A stretch of DNA of 64,000 bases from Pirellulales bacterium. Lineage in GTDB: Bacteria > Planctomycetota > Planctomycetia > Pirellulales > JAEUIK01. Under the pieces are notes generated by a model, which made no database searches, had not been told where the DNA came from, and saw only the letters and a program-made list of their open reading frames with translations. Below, piece after piece: positions 17,575 through 28,346 of the stretch (the first letter of the stretch is position 1; every line of letters starts with the position of its first letter). The position numbers and the translations under genes were made by a program. Location of the stretch: assembly GCA_019745975.1 (NCBI GenBank), contig JAIESQ010000099.1:1-64000 (forward strand), written 5' to 3'.

Positions 17575-18051
17575 CTATTCATCGGGCCACGGTGCGCGGG
17601 CTTTGGCCAGCAGTCGGTTGAGCTCCTTGAGGTCTTTCTGCCCCAGGTGGCCCAGCAGCTTCTCGTGCAGTTCGACGACGGGCCGATCAAGCGCGGCCAG
17701 GATGTCCATTCCTTTTGGTGTCACGGCCACGTAGATCACGCGGCGGTCCTGCTCGCAGCGGATTCGCTCGACGAGCCCCGCCTGCTGGAGCCGGTCGACG
17801 AGCCCGGTGATGCCCGGCACCACGGTTACCGTGCGGCTGGCGATCTCGAGGATCGGCAGCGGCTGTCCCTCGCCGCGCAGAATGCGGAGGATGTTGTACT
17901 GCGCGGGCGTGACCCCGTGCTGGCGAAACAACCGCACGAAGCGATGCTGCAGGCGGTCACTGGTGCGCAACAGGTTGAGGGCCGCTTCCTGCGCGGCCGA
18001 CTCGAACGGCCGCTTTTTCTTCAGATCGCGTTGTAAGCGCGTGGCGGCCAT
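17575..18051 (-). CDS. MarR family transcriptional regulator
   Basis: The 158-residue winged-helix regulator has a MarR core: FRQHGVTPAQYNILRILRG, then ILEIASRTVTVVPGITGLVDRL as the recognition helix region. The wing IRCEQDRRVIYVAVTPKG follows. A GGGAG site precedes the ATG. It is upstream of pirin and doxX on the same strand. Matching palindromes in front of marR and of pirin suggest that it represses itself and them. The inducing ligand or oxidant cannot be read from the sequence; only one Cys is obvious, in the wing. Confidence 0.9.
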   Translation of the reverse strand: MAATRLQRDLKKKRPFESAAQEAALNLLRTSDRLQHRFVRLFRQHGVTPAQYNILRILRGEGQPLPILEIASRTVTVVPGITGLVDRLQQAGLVERIRCEQDRRVIYVAVTPKGMDILAALDRPVVELHEKLLGHLGQKDLKELNRLLAKARAPWPDE

Positions 18052-18131
18052 GGTGGGCAGGCTCCCGAAAGCGACCGATTGCGGGTGACTCCGCCGCCCG
18101 AGGGGGGCGTGCGACTTCGTTCCCCGAAATT

Positions 18132-18147
18132 AGTTTACATGTCAACT
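18132..18147. promoter_or_regulatory. candidate MarR operator upstream of marR
   Basis: AGTTTACATGTCAACT is a 16-base palindrome with a single mismatch pair, centred on ACATGT about 85 bases before the marR start. Its TTnACATnTCAAC core recurs upstream of pirin at 17522-17536. Autoregulation is inferred. Confidence 0.55.
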
Positions 18148-18233
18148 ATCTTCACGTCAAGTACGAAGCTGGGGCCGAATTGGTTCGCGCCGACATCGCG
18201 GAATGGGCGAGCCGCGCGCCCTGCCAGAATCGC

Positions 18234-19703
<1,470 letters not shown>

Positions 19704-19991
19704 TTCGGTCTCGTGGGAGAGTCCCAGGACCACATGTGCCGCAGCGCTCGGTGCGCCATCAGAAAGCGAATAGGGACCTGGCGGGAATCCGGGGCGGCCG
19801 TGGGCCGGCATCCAGGATCGATACATTAGTATAGCACGCTTGGCAGCCAGGTCGATGGGGGGCGCGCTGCGGTGTGCACCGCCGAACATGCCTCGCTCGC
19901 CGCGAAGCCGTGAATCCTCGATACTTGCGGCGTTTATACTGATCACTCCGCGCAAGTTATTCCGGGCACCAAGACTCGCCTCGCAAGCACG

Positions 19992-20630
19992 ATGTCGACC
20001 GCGTTGCTCAATCCACGTCACGCTGCGTCTGCGCGAGCTAGCTGGATTGTCGCAGGCGGAATGGGGCTGCTTGCCGCTGTCGTATTGCTGTCGCGCTGGC
20101 TGGCCGCCGACGTCGGAGACACGCTCACCCGCAACACGGTGCGACTGTCGCTGGCGTGGTACGCCGTGGCGCTACTGTCCGTGATGCGCTTATCGCCGGC
20201 AGACTGGAGCGCCACGACCGCGAAGGGGCACTGGGCACGCTGGTGTTGGACGTGGGCGCTGGCGTGCTTCTGGGTGCATCTGGCGATGGCCTTCCACTAC
20301 TACCATCACTGGTCGCACGCCGACGCCTTCGAGCGCACGCGTCGGGTCAGCGGGCTGGGGGAAGGTCTCTATATTTCATACTTGTTTACGCTGTTGTGGA
20401 CGATCGACGTGCTCTGGTGGTGGATCGCGCCCCAGGGCTATCGCGCGCGGTCGGCATGGATCGATCGCCTGCTGCACGCCTTCATGCTGTTCATCGTCTT
20501 CAACAGCATGGTGGTCTTCGAAACTGGTCCGATCCGCTGGGCGGGGCTGGCAATGTTCGTGCTGCTGACATTGGCGTGCACAGCCGCGCGGCGACCGTCG
20601 CGGGCGCCATCCCCGAAGTCGGCCACCTGA
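19992..20630 (+). CDS. hypothetical multi-spanning membrane protein
   Basis: The 212-residue protein has about six hydrophobic segments, among them WIVAGGMGLLAAVVLLSRWL, LAWYAVALLSVM, WTWALACFWVHLAMAF, ISYLFTLLWTIDVLWWW and WAGLAMFVLLTLA. It carries an HYYHHWSH histidine/aromatic cluster in the middle and an Arg-rich tail. The histidine cluster could bind a metal or haem, but I do not recognise a family. The gene stands alone, divergent from the helicase. Confidence 0.65.
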   Translation: MSTALLNPRHAASARASWIVAGGMGLLAAVVLLSRWLAADVGDTLTRNTVRLSLAWYAVALLSVMRLSPADWSATTAKGHWARWCWTWALACFWVHLAMAFHYYHHWSHADAFERTRRVSGLGEGLYISYLFTLLWTIDVLWWWIAPQGYRARSAWIDRLLHAFMLFIVFNSMVVFETGPIRWAGLAMFVLLTLACTAARRPSRAPSPKSAT

Positions 20631-21079
20631 GAATGCCCGCGCCCAGTTGGTCGTCGCCGCGGCGACGATACCACTCCCCGAGGGTGGATGATTCGCAATC
20701 TTCTCGCGGGAAAAATTTTCAGGCAAACCTACTGGAATTCCCGGCGCAGGGGTGGATAAGATATTGAGCACTTCGACCGTGGAGTCGCTGCCAGGCGCTC
20801 CCGCCAGTTGCACTACGCCAGACTGGAGCGTGTCGACAGCAAGAAGGATGGCGCCTTCCAGGGGAATCAGTTCCGGTCAGAGCAATCTGGGGAACCGGCG
20901 ACTGAACTTTACGACCTCTCGATCCCCTTCGCCGTCTTGTTGATTTCGTCCACTCGAAGCACTCACTCGTAGCTACGTTCGCGCGCCGCGCCTGCCCGCC
21001 TGCCCCGTTCGCCTGGGGTGCGCGCGGTGCCAACGGCGCGCGCAGGGTTGCAAGCTGCGCTGGAACTGGAGACCTCGTT
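20631..21079. other. intergenic stretch without a supported gene
   Basis: About 450 bases between the membrane-protein gene and the giant secreted protein. The antisense ORFs are short, Arg/Pro-rich and lack start signals, so I see no gene, hairpin terminator or clear promoter. The 5' untranslated leader of the giant gene probably begins here. Confidence 0.5.
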
Positions 21080-24000
21080 TTGCACTTGCAGCCCAGGCGA
21101 CGCATCGACAATCAAAGCTCGCAATTACCATCCTCGCAGAACCCGCGGCGCCGCGGCGCGCGCCGCCTGCACTGCGAAGCGCTCGAACGCCGCGACCTGT
21201 TAACCATCCCACCGACCTTGCAGCCGACGGATAGCACGCCGGTGCTGGCGCCGCTGGTCGACACGGCGTCGCTGCAGGCCGCCGCCGCCACGATGTCCTT
21301 CGCCGATCACGGTCAGCTCATCGCCAATCCCGGCGCTGGCTGGCAGGCGTTCTACAGCGGCGGCAACACCTCGGGTTTTCCCACGAGCACGGTTTACGCG
21401 CGCTTCGACTGGGCCGATATCGAACCGGTCGTCGGCCAGTACAACTTCTCGCAGATCGATCAGGTGCTGGCCGGCATGTCGGCCACGCAGCGGCTGGCCC
21501 TGCGGATTATGACCTTCAACGAAGATGCCGGCCCCGTGGCCTACGCCAACGCGGGTTTGTCCGGCAACTGGGCCAGCTACGCCGGCCAGCAGCGCTTCCA
21601 GCCGAACCTGAACAACGCCGCCGTGCAAACCGCGGTGACGAATTTCATCAATGCGCTGGGGCAGCGCTACGGCAATACCGGCCGGCTCGACTCGGTCGAC
21701 GTCGGCTTCTATGGCCCCTGGGGCGAATGGTCGGAGACCAACGTCTTCAACGTGCCGCTGCCAACGCGCGCCACCTGCGCCTGGCTCGTGAACACACTGA
21801 AAGCCGCCTTCCCTGGCACGCCGATCATCGCCAACGCCTACATGACGGTGGTGCCGGGGGCGTTTGAGGACGCCATGGCCGCCGGGCTCGGCTGGCGCGG
21901 CGATAGCTGGGGAGATCATCCGCGCGCCGGCGCCAGTTGGACGAACCAGGGAGATTTGTACGACCCGATCATCGCCCAATTCCCCAACCAGTGGAAAACC
22001 TCGCCGATCTACATGGAGCCGGCCGGCATCATCTCGCAGTGGGCCAGCTACGGCTACGACTGGAACACCGTCGCGCAGTGGACAATCAACAACCACATCT
22101 CGGCAATCCACGGCAAGACCGACAACCTGAGCTCCGCGCTCAAGAGCCAGATTTCAGCGCTATTGCTCAAAATCGGCTACCGGCCGCTGATCGCCGGACT
22201 GAGCCTGAGCGGCAACGCGCTCTCGGTTACCATTCGCAATAACGGCAACGCGCCAGCGTATGTCGACCGATACCTGCGCATCGTGGCCGATGGCACGACG
22301 ATCAACACCACGGTGAATCTCAAGGGACTGCTCCCCGGCGACTCGCAATTCACGATCACCAACGACAAGTTCCTGACCGCCGGCACGCTCGCGTTGGGCT
22401 TCGTCAACTCCGCAGGCGTGGCCGACATCCAGCTCGCGCAATCGGGCACGACTGCCAACATGCTGTCGGTGACGATCCCGCGTTCTGCGGTTACCGCGTC
22501 AATCACCGGCCCCACATCGACCGTGCGTGGGCAGTCGACGGCGTTCACGCTCGCGGTGGCAGGCTGGACCGGCGATCCCAACGCGTTGTTCACTTTCAAC
22601 GTCAACTGGGGGGATGGTTCCGCGCTCCAGACCGTGTCGGCGCGCTCGGGGACACAAATCTCGCACACCTTTGGCTCGGTCGGCACGAAGACAATCAGCG
22701 TCACGGCCACGCCGCCTGGCGGTGTCGCCAGTGCCGCGGCCACGCGCCAGGTGACCGTCGCCTCGGCCCAATTGCTCCCCAACGCGCAGAACGCAGCGCT
22801 GCGCGACCTGGTGTGGGTTGGTACAACGGGCGACGACCAGGTCACGTTCGCACAAGTCAATTCGACGACCATTCGCGTCACCACGCTCAAAGAAAATGGC
22901 GCGACCGTCAATTACATCGAGACGTTCAGCGGAGTCACGGGCCGGCTCTTGGCCAGTGGAGACCGCGGCAACGACACGCTCGACGCCGTCAGCTTGACCA
23001 CGACGCGGGCGACGCTCGATGGCGGCGCCGGCAACAACACGCTCAAGGGAGGGCAAGCTGGGGACATCCTCATCGGCGGCTACGATGGCGGCGCCGGTCA
23101 GCAAGGCAACAACGTGATCATTGCCGGCAACGGCGCCAACACGATCTACGGCAACGGCATCAGTGGCGCCGCAGGCGCTACCGCCGGCAATCACTTGATC
23201 GTGGGCGGCTCGGGGGCCGACACCATTTACGGTGCCTTCGGAACCGTCGCCAGCAATGGCGGTGAAGGGGGCCGCAACCTGATCATCGGCGGCGGTGGCG
23301 CCGACACGATCTATGCCTCGCAGACTGCCGACGGCCCCGAAGGGGGACACGGCAGCATTCTCGTATCGGGCACCACCACGCTGAATCTCGCGGCGCTCCA
23401 AGCCGTGTTGGCCGAATGGACGTCGAACCACAGCTACGCCGAGCGCGTCGCCAACATTCAAGGACTAACTAGCGCGAGCTTCGCCAGCCGCCTCAACGGC
23501 ACCAATTATCTGAAGGTCAATCAAACGGTCGCCAACGATACCGGCGCCGACAAACTCTGGGGAGACAGCAACGGACAGCTCAACTGGTTCCTGTTCGGCG
23601 GCGCGCAAGATTCCGTGGTCCGCATCAAGGCGGGCGAAACGCTGACGAACCTCTCGACAAGCGCCGCGGCCGCGCTGCCGACGCTCGCTCCCGGCAGCGG
23701 CGTTACCCAGAACTGGACGCTAACGATGGCCGAGGAGTTCTCAGGCACCGCGCTTGATGCCTCGCGGTGGAGCCCCAACTATTTCTGGTCGCCCACGGTG
23801 ATCAACGGCGAGCTACAGGATTACCTGCCGCAGCAAGTGTCGGTCTCAGGCGGTATCTGCACGCTGCGCGCCGAGCGGGCCGGCGCGCGCTACAATAGCG
23901 GCGTGATCTCCAGCTTTGGCAAGTTCTCGCAGGCGTACGGCTTCTTCGAAGCGCGACTCAAGTGGCCCGGCGGACCAGGCACCTGGCCGGCGTTCTGGCT

Positions 24001-24379
24001 CTACGCTGAAGATCGTTCGTGGCCCCCAGAGATCGACATCATGGAGGCCAACGGCTACCGGCCGCGGATGACGTGGCCGAACTATCACTGGCTCGATGGC
24101 GCCACGCAACGCTCCGATCCGACGTACATCGACACCGGCGTCGACTTGACCGCCGGGTTTCACACCTACGGGCTGCTCTGGCAGCCCGGGTTGCTCGTTT
24201 GGTACGTCGACGGGCAAGAGGTCAAGCGGGTGAGCGGAAGTCACGTCACGAGCCAACCGATGCACTTGAACTTGAATCTGGCAATCGCGCCACCGGGCAA
24301 TCCGGGCATGCCAACGCCCGATGCCACCACGGCATTCCCTTCCCAAATGCAGATCGACTACGTCCGCGTCTGGAGATAG
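21080..24379 (+). CDS. giant secreted glycan-active protein: DUF4832-like, PKD-like, repeats, GH16
   Basis: The 1099-residue protein opens with the planctomycete surface/extracellular motif HCEALERRDLLT (about 34-45). A DUF4832-like TIM-barrel-type segment follows (about 75-440; NPGAGWQAFY, FYGPWGEWSE), then a PKD-like domain (about 471-560, FNVNWGDGSALQTVS). Glycine/Asp repeats resembling degenerate RTX blades come next (about 607-750). The C-terminal GH16 domain (about 874-1099) has EIDIMEANG, the catalytic ExDxxE. The start is uncertain: the frame begins at TTG 21080 and has no ATG before the LERR motif. Secretion and polysaccharide (beta-glucan-like) degradation are inferred. Confidence 0.85.
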   Translation: MHLQPRRRIDNQSSQLPSSQNPRRRGARRLHCEALERRDLLTIPPTLQPTDSTPVLAPLVDTASLQAAAATMSFADHGQLIANPGAGWQAFYSGGNTSGFPTSTVYARFDWADIEPVVGQYNFSQIDQVLAGMSATQRLALRIMTFNEDAGPVAYANAGLSGNWASYAGQQRFQPNLNNAAVQTAVTNFINALGQRYGNTGRLDSVDVGFYGPWGEWSETNVFNVPLPTRATCAWLVNTLKAAFPGTPIIANAYMTVVPGAFEDAMAAGLGWRGDSWGDHPRAGASWTNQGDLYDPIIAQFPNQWKTSPIYMEPAGIISQWASYGYDWNTVAQWTINNHISAIHGKTDNLSSALKSQISALLLKIGYRPLIAGLSLSGNALSVTIRNNGNAPAYVDRYLRIVADGTTINTTVNLKGLLPGDSQFTITNDKFLTAGTLALGFVNSAGVADIQLAQSGTTANMLSVTIPRSAVTASITGPTSTVRGQSTAFTLAVAGWTGDPNALFTFNVNWGDGSALQTVSARSGTQISHTFGSVGTKTISVTATPPGGVASAAATRQVTVASAQLLPNAQNAALRDLVWVGTTGDDQVTFAQVNSTTIRVTTLKENGATVNYIETFSGVTGRLLASGDRGNDTLDAVSLTTTRATLDGGAGNNTLKGGQAGDILIGGYDGGAGQQGNNVIIAGNGANTIYGNGISGAAGATAGNHLIVGGSGADTIYGAFGTVASNGGEGGRNLIIGGGGADTIYASQTADGPEGGHGSILVSGTTTLNLAALQAVLAEWTSNHSYAERVANIQGLTSASFASRLNGTNYLKVNQTVANDTGADKLWGDSNGQLNWFLFGGAQDSVVRIKAGETLTNLSTSAAAALPTLAPGSGVTQNWTLTMAEEFSGTALDASRWSPNYFWSPTVINGELQDYLPQQVSVSGGICTLRAERAGARYNSGVISSFGKFSQAYGFFEARLKWPGGPGTWPAFWLYAEDRSWPPEIDIMEANGYRPRMTWPNYHWLDGATQRSDPTYIDTGVDLTAGFHTYGLLWQPGLLVWYVDGQEVKRVSGSHVTSQPMHLNLNLAIAPPGNPGMPTPDATTAFPSQMQIDYVRVWR

Positions 24380-24430
24380 TGCGACGCCGCCGCCACGCCA
24401 CCCGAGAGAGCTCTTGGCAAGATGTGCGGG

Positions 24431-24847
24431 TTAGGCGCTGGGCGGCTGCCGGTGAACCGCCAGGGCGCTGGCCCCTTCGAGCCGGTCGACCTCGACTTCG
24501 AGCTCGGCGACCAGCCGCTCGAGATTGGCCTCCAATTCGGCGACGCGGCCGAAGGCCTGGTCGCCCGACTGCTGGCGCCGGCGGGCGAAACGCACCCTCA
24601 TTTCAGGGAGTCGATTGCGGTCTCCGGGCTGCGAGCTCCGCTCGCAGGTTTGTGCCTCGGCTTCAACAACCTCGTCGACCGCCGGTGCGTAGAGACGCAG
24701 CGACACCGGGGCGGCGGGCGCTTCGGGAACCTCAACTGCCGCCAGCGCCGCCGCGAGGCGATCCAGCTCCATTTCCGTGTCGGCGACCGATCGGTCGGAC
24801 GTGCCAGCCGGCTGATCCCAGGTTTCCAGATGAACGATGCGAAACAC
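24431..24847 (-). CDS. small coiled-coil hypothetical protein
   Basis: From GTG 24847 the frame gives 138 residues. It opens with VFRIVHLETWDQP and ends in a leucine/valine heptad stretch (VAELEANLERLVAELEVEVD) that should form a coiled coil. Codon third positions are strongly G/C, as in real genes here. The frame remains open upstream to 25924 but loses protein-like character. The start is therefore a judgement, and no good ribosome site is visible. Function is unknown. Confidence 0.45.
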   Translation of the reverse strand: MFRIVHLETWDQPAGTSDRSVADTEMELDRLAAALAAVEVPEAPAAPVSLRLYAPAVDEVVEAEAQTCERSSQPGDRNRLPEMRVRFARRRQQSGDQAFGRVAELEANLERLVAELEVEVDRLEGASALAVHRQPPSA

Positions 24848-25409
24848 AGGTCGCTTGCTGATAGCAGATCGCACGGAGCGGGCCTCGCACGGCAGCGGCC
24901 CTCGACATCCGCATCTCGGCGCGGGGCCAACAGCTCTCGAAGCGCAGGTCGATGGCCGCCGGCCGATCATCGGGAGGCCGTGCGAGCCGCCACGTCGACT
25001 CGTAATGCCATTACGCCCCGCGCACCTATGTAAGTGCTTCGGCTGCGGGCTGGCCGCCGACTTGAATCGAAAACCGCGATCCAACACGGTGCCGCGAGTT
25101 CGCCCCGACGGCGCCAAGGCATTTGGGAAGAATGCGTCGGTCGCATCGGCAATCGCTGGTAGTTGCCCGGCGAAACCACGGCGGTAGCATCTTCCGACTC
25201 GCCGTGGCGCACCACGTGCGGCGCGCCCGGCACAGTGGCCTGGCATTCCCCGGCGGCAGGGTGGCACACGGACCCCGGCTCCCGTTAGAATCGGTCTTGC
25301 CGCACCCCGCCCGCAGCGGCAAAAGCTCCCTACGCCACGTATAGTCTTGTAGAAGCCGACCTCCCGCCCCGCACAGGCTGGGTGGCGTTTTTCTCTTGCG
25401 GGGTACCGC
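24848..25409. other. intergenic stretch without a supported gene
   Basis: About 560 bases between the coiled-coil gene and the kinase-PBP gene, which diverge. The open frames on both strands are Arg/Pro/Cys-rich shadows. It should hold promoters for both neighbours, but I cannot assign -35/-10 pairs with confidence. Confidence 0.4.
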
Positions 25410-28244
25410 GTGACCGCTCCTACATCCCTTGGCTGTCCTGAGCGCTCGGTTTTGTTAGCGTTCGTCGAGGGACGGCTTTCCAACGCTGAAGCCGATCGGG
25501 TGCGGCAGCACTTGTCGGGCTGCGAGCACTGCCGACACCATCTGCCCGATGTGCCCACGATCGGGCCCGAAGACGGTATCCGGATCGGCCACCTGGTCAA
25601 CGAGTCGATTCCCCCGACGGCCGTCACGAGCCAACAGGACACCCAGCGAACTCCCGTTCCGGGCGCCGCTGGTTCATCGCCTGCCAGCCCGGCGGCAACC
25701 GACAGCGTAAAACCCGACAGCGGCGTGTCGCTCAATAAACCGGCACCACCGCCCGCCGACAGCTCAACGCTGGCACGCGGTGGATTCTCCCCCCCCGCGC
25801 GACCGGCAGCCCCCACGCCGGGGAGCGCTCCGCCGGTCGAAGTCAGCCGCGCGCGGATCACCTTGGGCCCGTCGCGGCACGTTACCGCGGTCGGGTCGAG
25901 CGGCGCCCCGCCTAAAGGCCGCAAGGCCGATGCCCGTTATCCGTTCCTCGATCCACCTCGCGTCGCTGGCGATTTGGGCTGGCTGTCCGGCTATCGCGTG
26001 GTGCGTCTGATTGGGTCCGGCGGAATGGGACAGGTGTTCGAGGCGATCGACGAAACGCTCGCGCGGCGCGTGGCCATCAAAGTCGTCCATCCGCAACTGG
26101 CTGGCACCACGAATCACGAGCGCTTCTTGCAAGAGGCCCGCGCCGCGGCCGCCCTCCCTGGCGAACATATTGCCACGATCTACCAGGCCGGCTTCCAAGG
26201 GGATGTCCCCTTTCTGGCGATGGAGTATCTGACCGGCGAAACCCTCGAAGCGCGCTTGGAACGCGATCGCTGGCTGCCGCTCTCGACCGCGCTGCGGATC
26301 GCGCGCGAGGCGGCGCAAGGGCTCGCCGCGGCGCACGCCCACGGCGTCATCCATCGCGACGTCAAACCGGCCAACCTCTGGCTCGAATCGGCGCGCCCTG
26401 GCGACGATCTCAAAGGCGTCAAGCTACTCGACTTCGGCATCGCCCGCGCGATCGAGCGCGACGTGCAGGTCACCCGCGACGGCGAGATCGTCGGCACCCC
26501 GCACTTCATGGCTCCCGAGCAGGCCCGCGGCGAAGCGGTCGATCCGCGCACCGATCTCTTCGGCTTGGGATGCGTGATGTACTACATGCTCTCGGGCCAG
26601 GTTCCCTTCGGTACGGCCCAGGGCGCGGCACTGATGACGCTGGTCTCCCCCGATCCGGTCGATTTAACCGCGCTCGACGGCAAAGTCCCGCGCTCGGTCA
26701 TTCGACTCGTCGGGCACCTGTTGGAGAAGGATCCGGATCGACGCCCCGCGGATGCAGCCGCGGTAATCGATGCGATCAACCGCATCGAAGAGAACGAGAT
26801 GCAAAGTAGCAGCCGGGTTGCGCTGCCGATGAGCCAAATCATCGCCGGGCCGATCGCGCCGCGCCGCCGCCTGGCCTGGGGAGCCATGATGGGGGCCGCC
26901 TGCATCCTGGCATCGCTGGCCGTGGGAGGGATCGCGCTCTATTACGAGTTCTACGGACGCGGCCCAGCGGCCGGCGCCACTGCTGACGGGCAAAACAACT
27001 CAGTGGTTGGCGATGGACACTCCACAAGCGGCCCTCCCGGCAAGAGCCCACAGGCCCCCGCGCCGCCTCCCCAGGGCGAACCGATCCTCGTCGGTATTTT
27101 GCACTCGTTGACTGGCACGATGGCCAATAGCGAGCTGCCTGTCTCCGACGCCGCCCATCTGGCGGTCGAAGAGCTCAACGCCGCCGGTGGGTTGCTGGGC
27201 CGACCGGTCGAGGCCCGGATCGTCGACGGCGCGTCGGACGAAGAGACCTTTGCCACGCGGGCCGAGGAGCTGATCGCCCGCGACAAAGTCTCGGTGATTT
27301 TCGGCTGCTGGACTTCGTCGAGCCGCAAGCGCGTCAAGGAAGTCGTCGAGCGGCACGACAATCTGCTCGTCTACCCGCTGGCGGGCGAAGGGCTCGAGCA
27401 ATCGCCGAACATCCTCTACCTGGGCGGTCCCAACCACAAGCTCATGGATGCCGCCAAGTGGTGCTTCGCCTTTCTCGAGAAGCGCAAGTTCCTGCTCGTC
27501 GGCTCCGACTATGTCTTTCCTCGCGCTGCCAACGCAATCATCAAGGATCAACTCAGCGGGCTGGGCGCGCAGGTCGTCGGCGAAGTTTACGTCCCGCTCG
27601 GCGAAACCGATATGTCGGACGTCGTCAAGGCGATCGACGCCGGCAAGCCCGACGTGATCCTCAACACGATCAACGGCGACAGCAATGTCGCCTTCTTTCG
27701 CCGCCTGCGCAGCACGGGGCTCGACTATGAGAAAGTGCCGATCGTATCGTTCAGCATTGCCGAGACGGATTTGCGGGCGATGCGGCCTCAAGACGTCGTT
27801 GGCACCTACGCCTGCTGGTGCTGGTTCGAGCGGGTGCCGGGGGCGAGCAGCGCGGATTTCGTGGCCCGCTTTCGGCATCGCTTTGGCGCCTCGCGGCTGG
27901 TAGGCGATCCGGAGATGGCGGCCCATACGGCGGTGCATCTGTGGGCTCAAGCGGTTACAGCGGCTGGTACCGCCGATCCCGCCGCGGTGCGCAAGGCCCT
28001 GCTCGGCCAGAGCAGGCCCTCGCCGGAAGGAACGATCCACGTCGACCCCGAGCTGTTGGCCTGCTGGCGGACACCGCGGATCGGCCGCATTCTGCCCGAC
28101 CTAAGCTTTGAAGTGGTCTGGCAAGCGCCTGCTCCGCTGCGCCCCGTGCTCTACCCGCCGTCGCGCACGCCTGAGGAATGGAACGCCTTCCTCGAAAAGC
28201 TGTACCGCGACTGGGGGAACCACTGGACGGCGCCGCACGACTAA
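25410..28244 (+). CDS. Ser/Thr kinase fused to a UrtA/AmiC-like periplasmic ligand-binding domain
   Basis: The 944-residue protein starts at GTG 25410. It has an anti-sigma-like zinc finger (about 28-48, RQHLSGCEHCRHH) and a Pro/Ala linker. The full kinase domain (about 191-460) has GSGGMG, AIKVV, HRDVKPANLW, DFG and APEQ. One membrane segment (about 484-512) precedes a type-I periplasmic binding domain (about 556-920). The binding domain opens with ILVGILHSLTGTMA and has FGCWTSSSRKRVKEV and PVEGTI-like PSPEGTIHVDP blocks. These match urea/short-amide binding proteins (UrtA, AmiC, FmdD). A receptor kinase that senses an amide or amino-acid-like ligand outside and phosphorylates inside is inferred. 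Confidence 0.9.
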   Translation: MTAPTSLGCPERSVLLAFVEGRLSNAEADRVRQHLSGCEHCRHHLPDVPTIGPEDGIRIGHLVNESIPPTAVTSQQDTQRTPVPGAAGSSPASPAATDSVKPDSGVSLNKPAPPPADSSTLARGGFSPPARPAAPTPGSAPPVEVSRARITLGPSRHVTAVGSSGAPPKGRKADARYPFLDPPRVAGDLGWLSGYRVVRLIGSGGMGQVFEAIDETLARRVAIKVVHPQLAGTTNHERFLQEARAAAALPGEHIATIYQAGFQGDVPFLAMEYLTGETLEARLERDRWLPLSTALRIAREAAQGLAAAHAHGVIHRDVKPANLWLESARPGDDLKGVKLLDFGIARAIERDVQVTRDGEIVGTPHFMAPEQARGEAVDPRTDLFGLGCVMYYMLSGQVPFGTAQGAALMTLVSPDPVDLTALDGKVPRSVIRLVGHLLEKDPDRRPADAAAVIDAINRIEENEMQSSSRVALPMSQIIAGPIAPRRRLAWGAMMGAACILASLAVGGIALYYEFYGRGPAAGATADGQNNSVVGDGHSTSGPPGKSPQAPAPPPQGEPILVGILHSLTGTMANSELPVSDAAHLAVEELNAAGGLLGRPVEARIVDGASDEETFATRAEELIARDKVSVIFGCWTSSSRKRVKEVVERHDNLLVYPLAGEGLEQSPNILYLGGPNHKLMDAAKWCFAFLEKRKFLLVGSDYVFPRAANAIIKDQLSGLGAQVVGEVYVPLGETDMSDVVKAIDAGKPDVILNTINGDSNVAFFRRLRSTGLDYEKVPIVSFSIAETDLRAMRPQDVVGTYACWCWFERVPGASSADFVARFRHRFGASRLVGDPEMAAHTAVHLWAQAVTAAGTADPAAVRKALLGQSRPSPEGTIHVDPELLACWRTPRIGRILPDLSFEVVWQAPAPLRPVLYPPSRTPEEWNAFLEKLYRDWGNHWTAPHD

Positions 28245-28346
28245 CGCGATGCGGAAGCGCCTCAACCCTCGGTTCCACGCGGCGTGCCGTGGTGCCAGCC
28301 CAGTGGCTCGTCGATCGGTTCACTGCCATCCTGTTACGATAAGCTT

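Noticed and set aside
24848-25924. Upstream extension of the minus ORF 24431-25924
   Set aside because: It overlaps the kinase-PBP 5' end and reads as Gly/Pro/Arg-rich noise before about residue 360.
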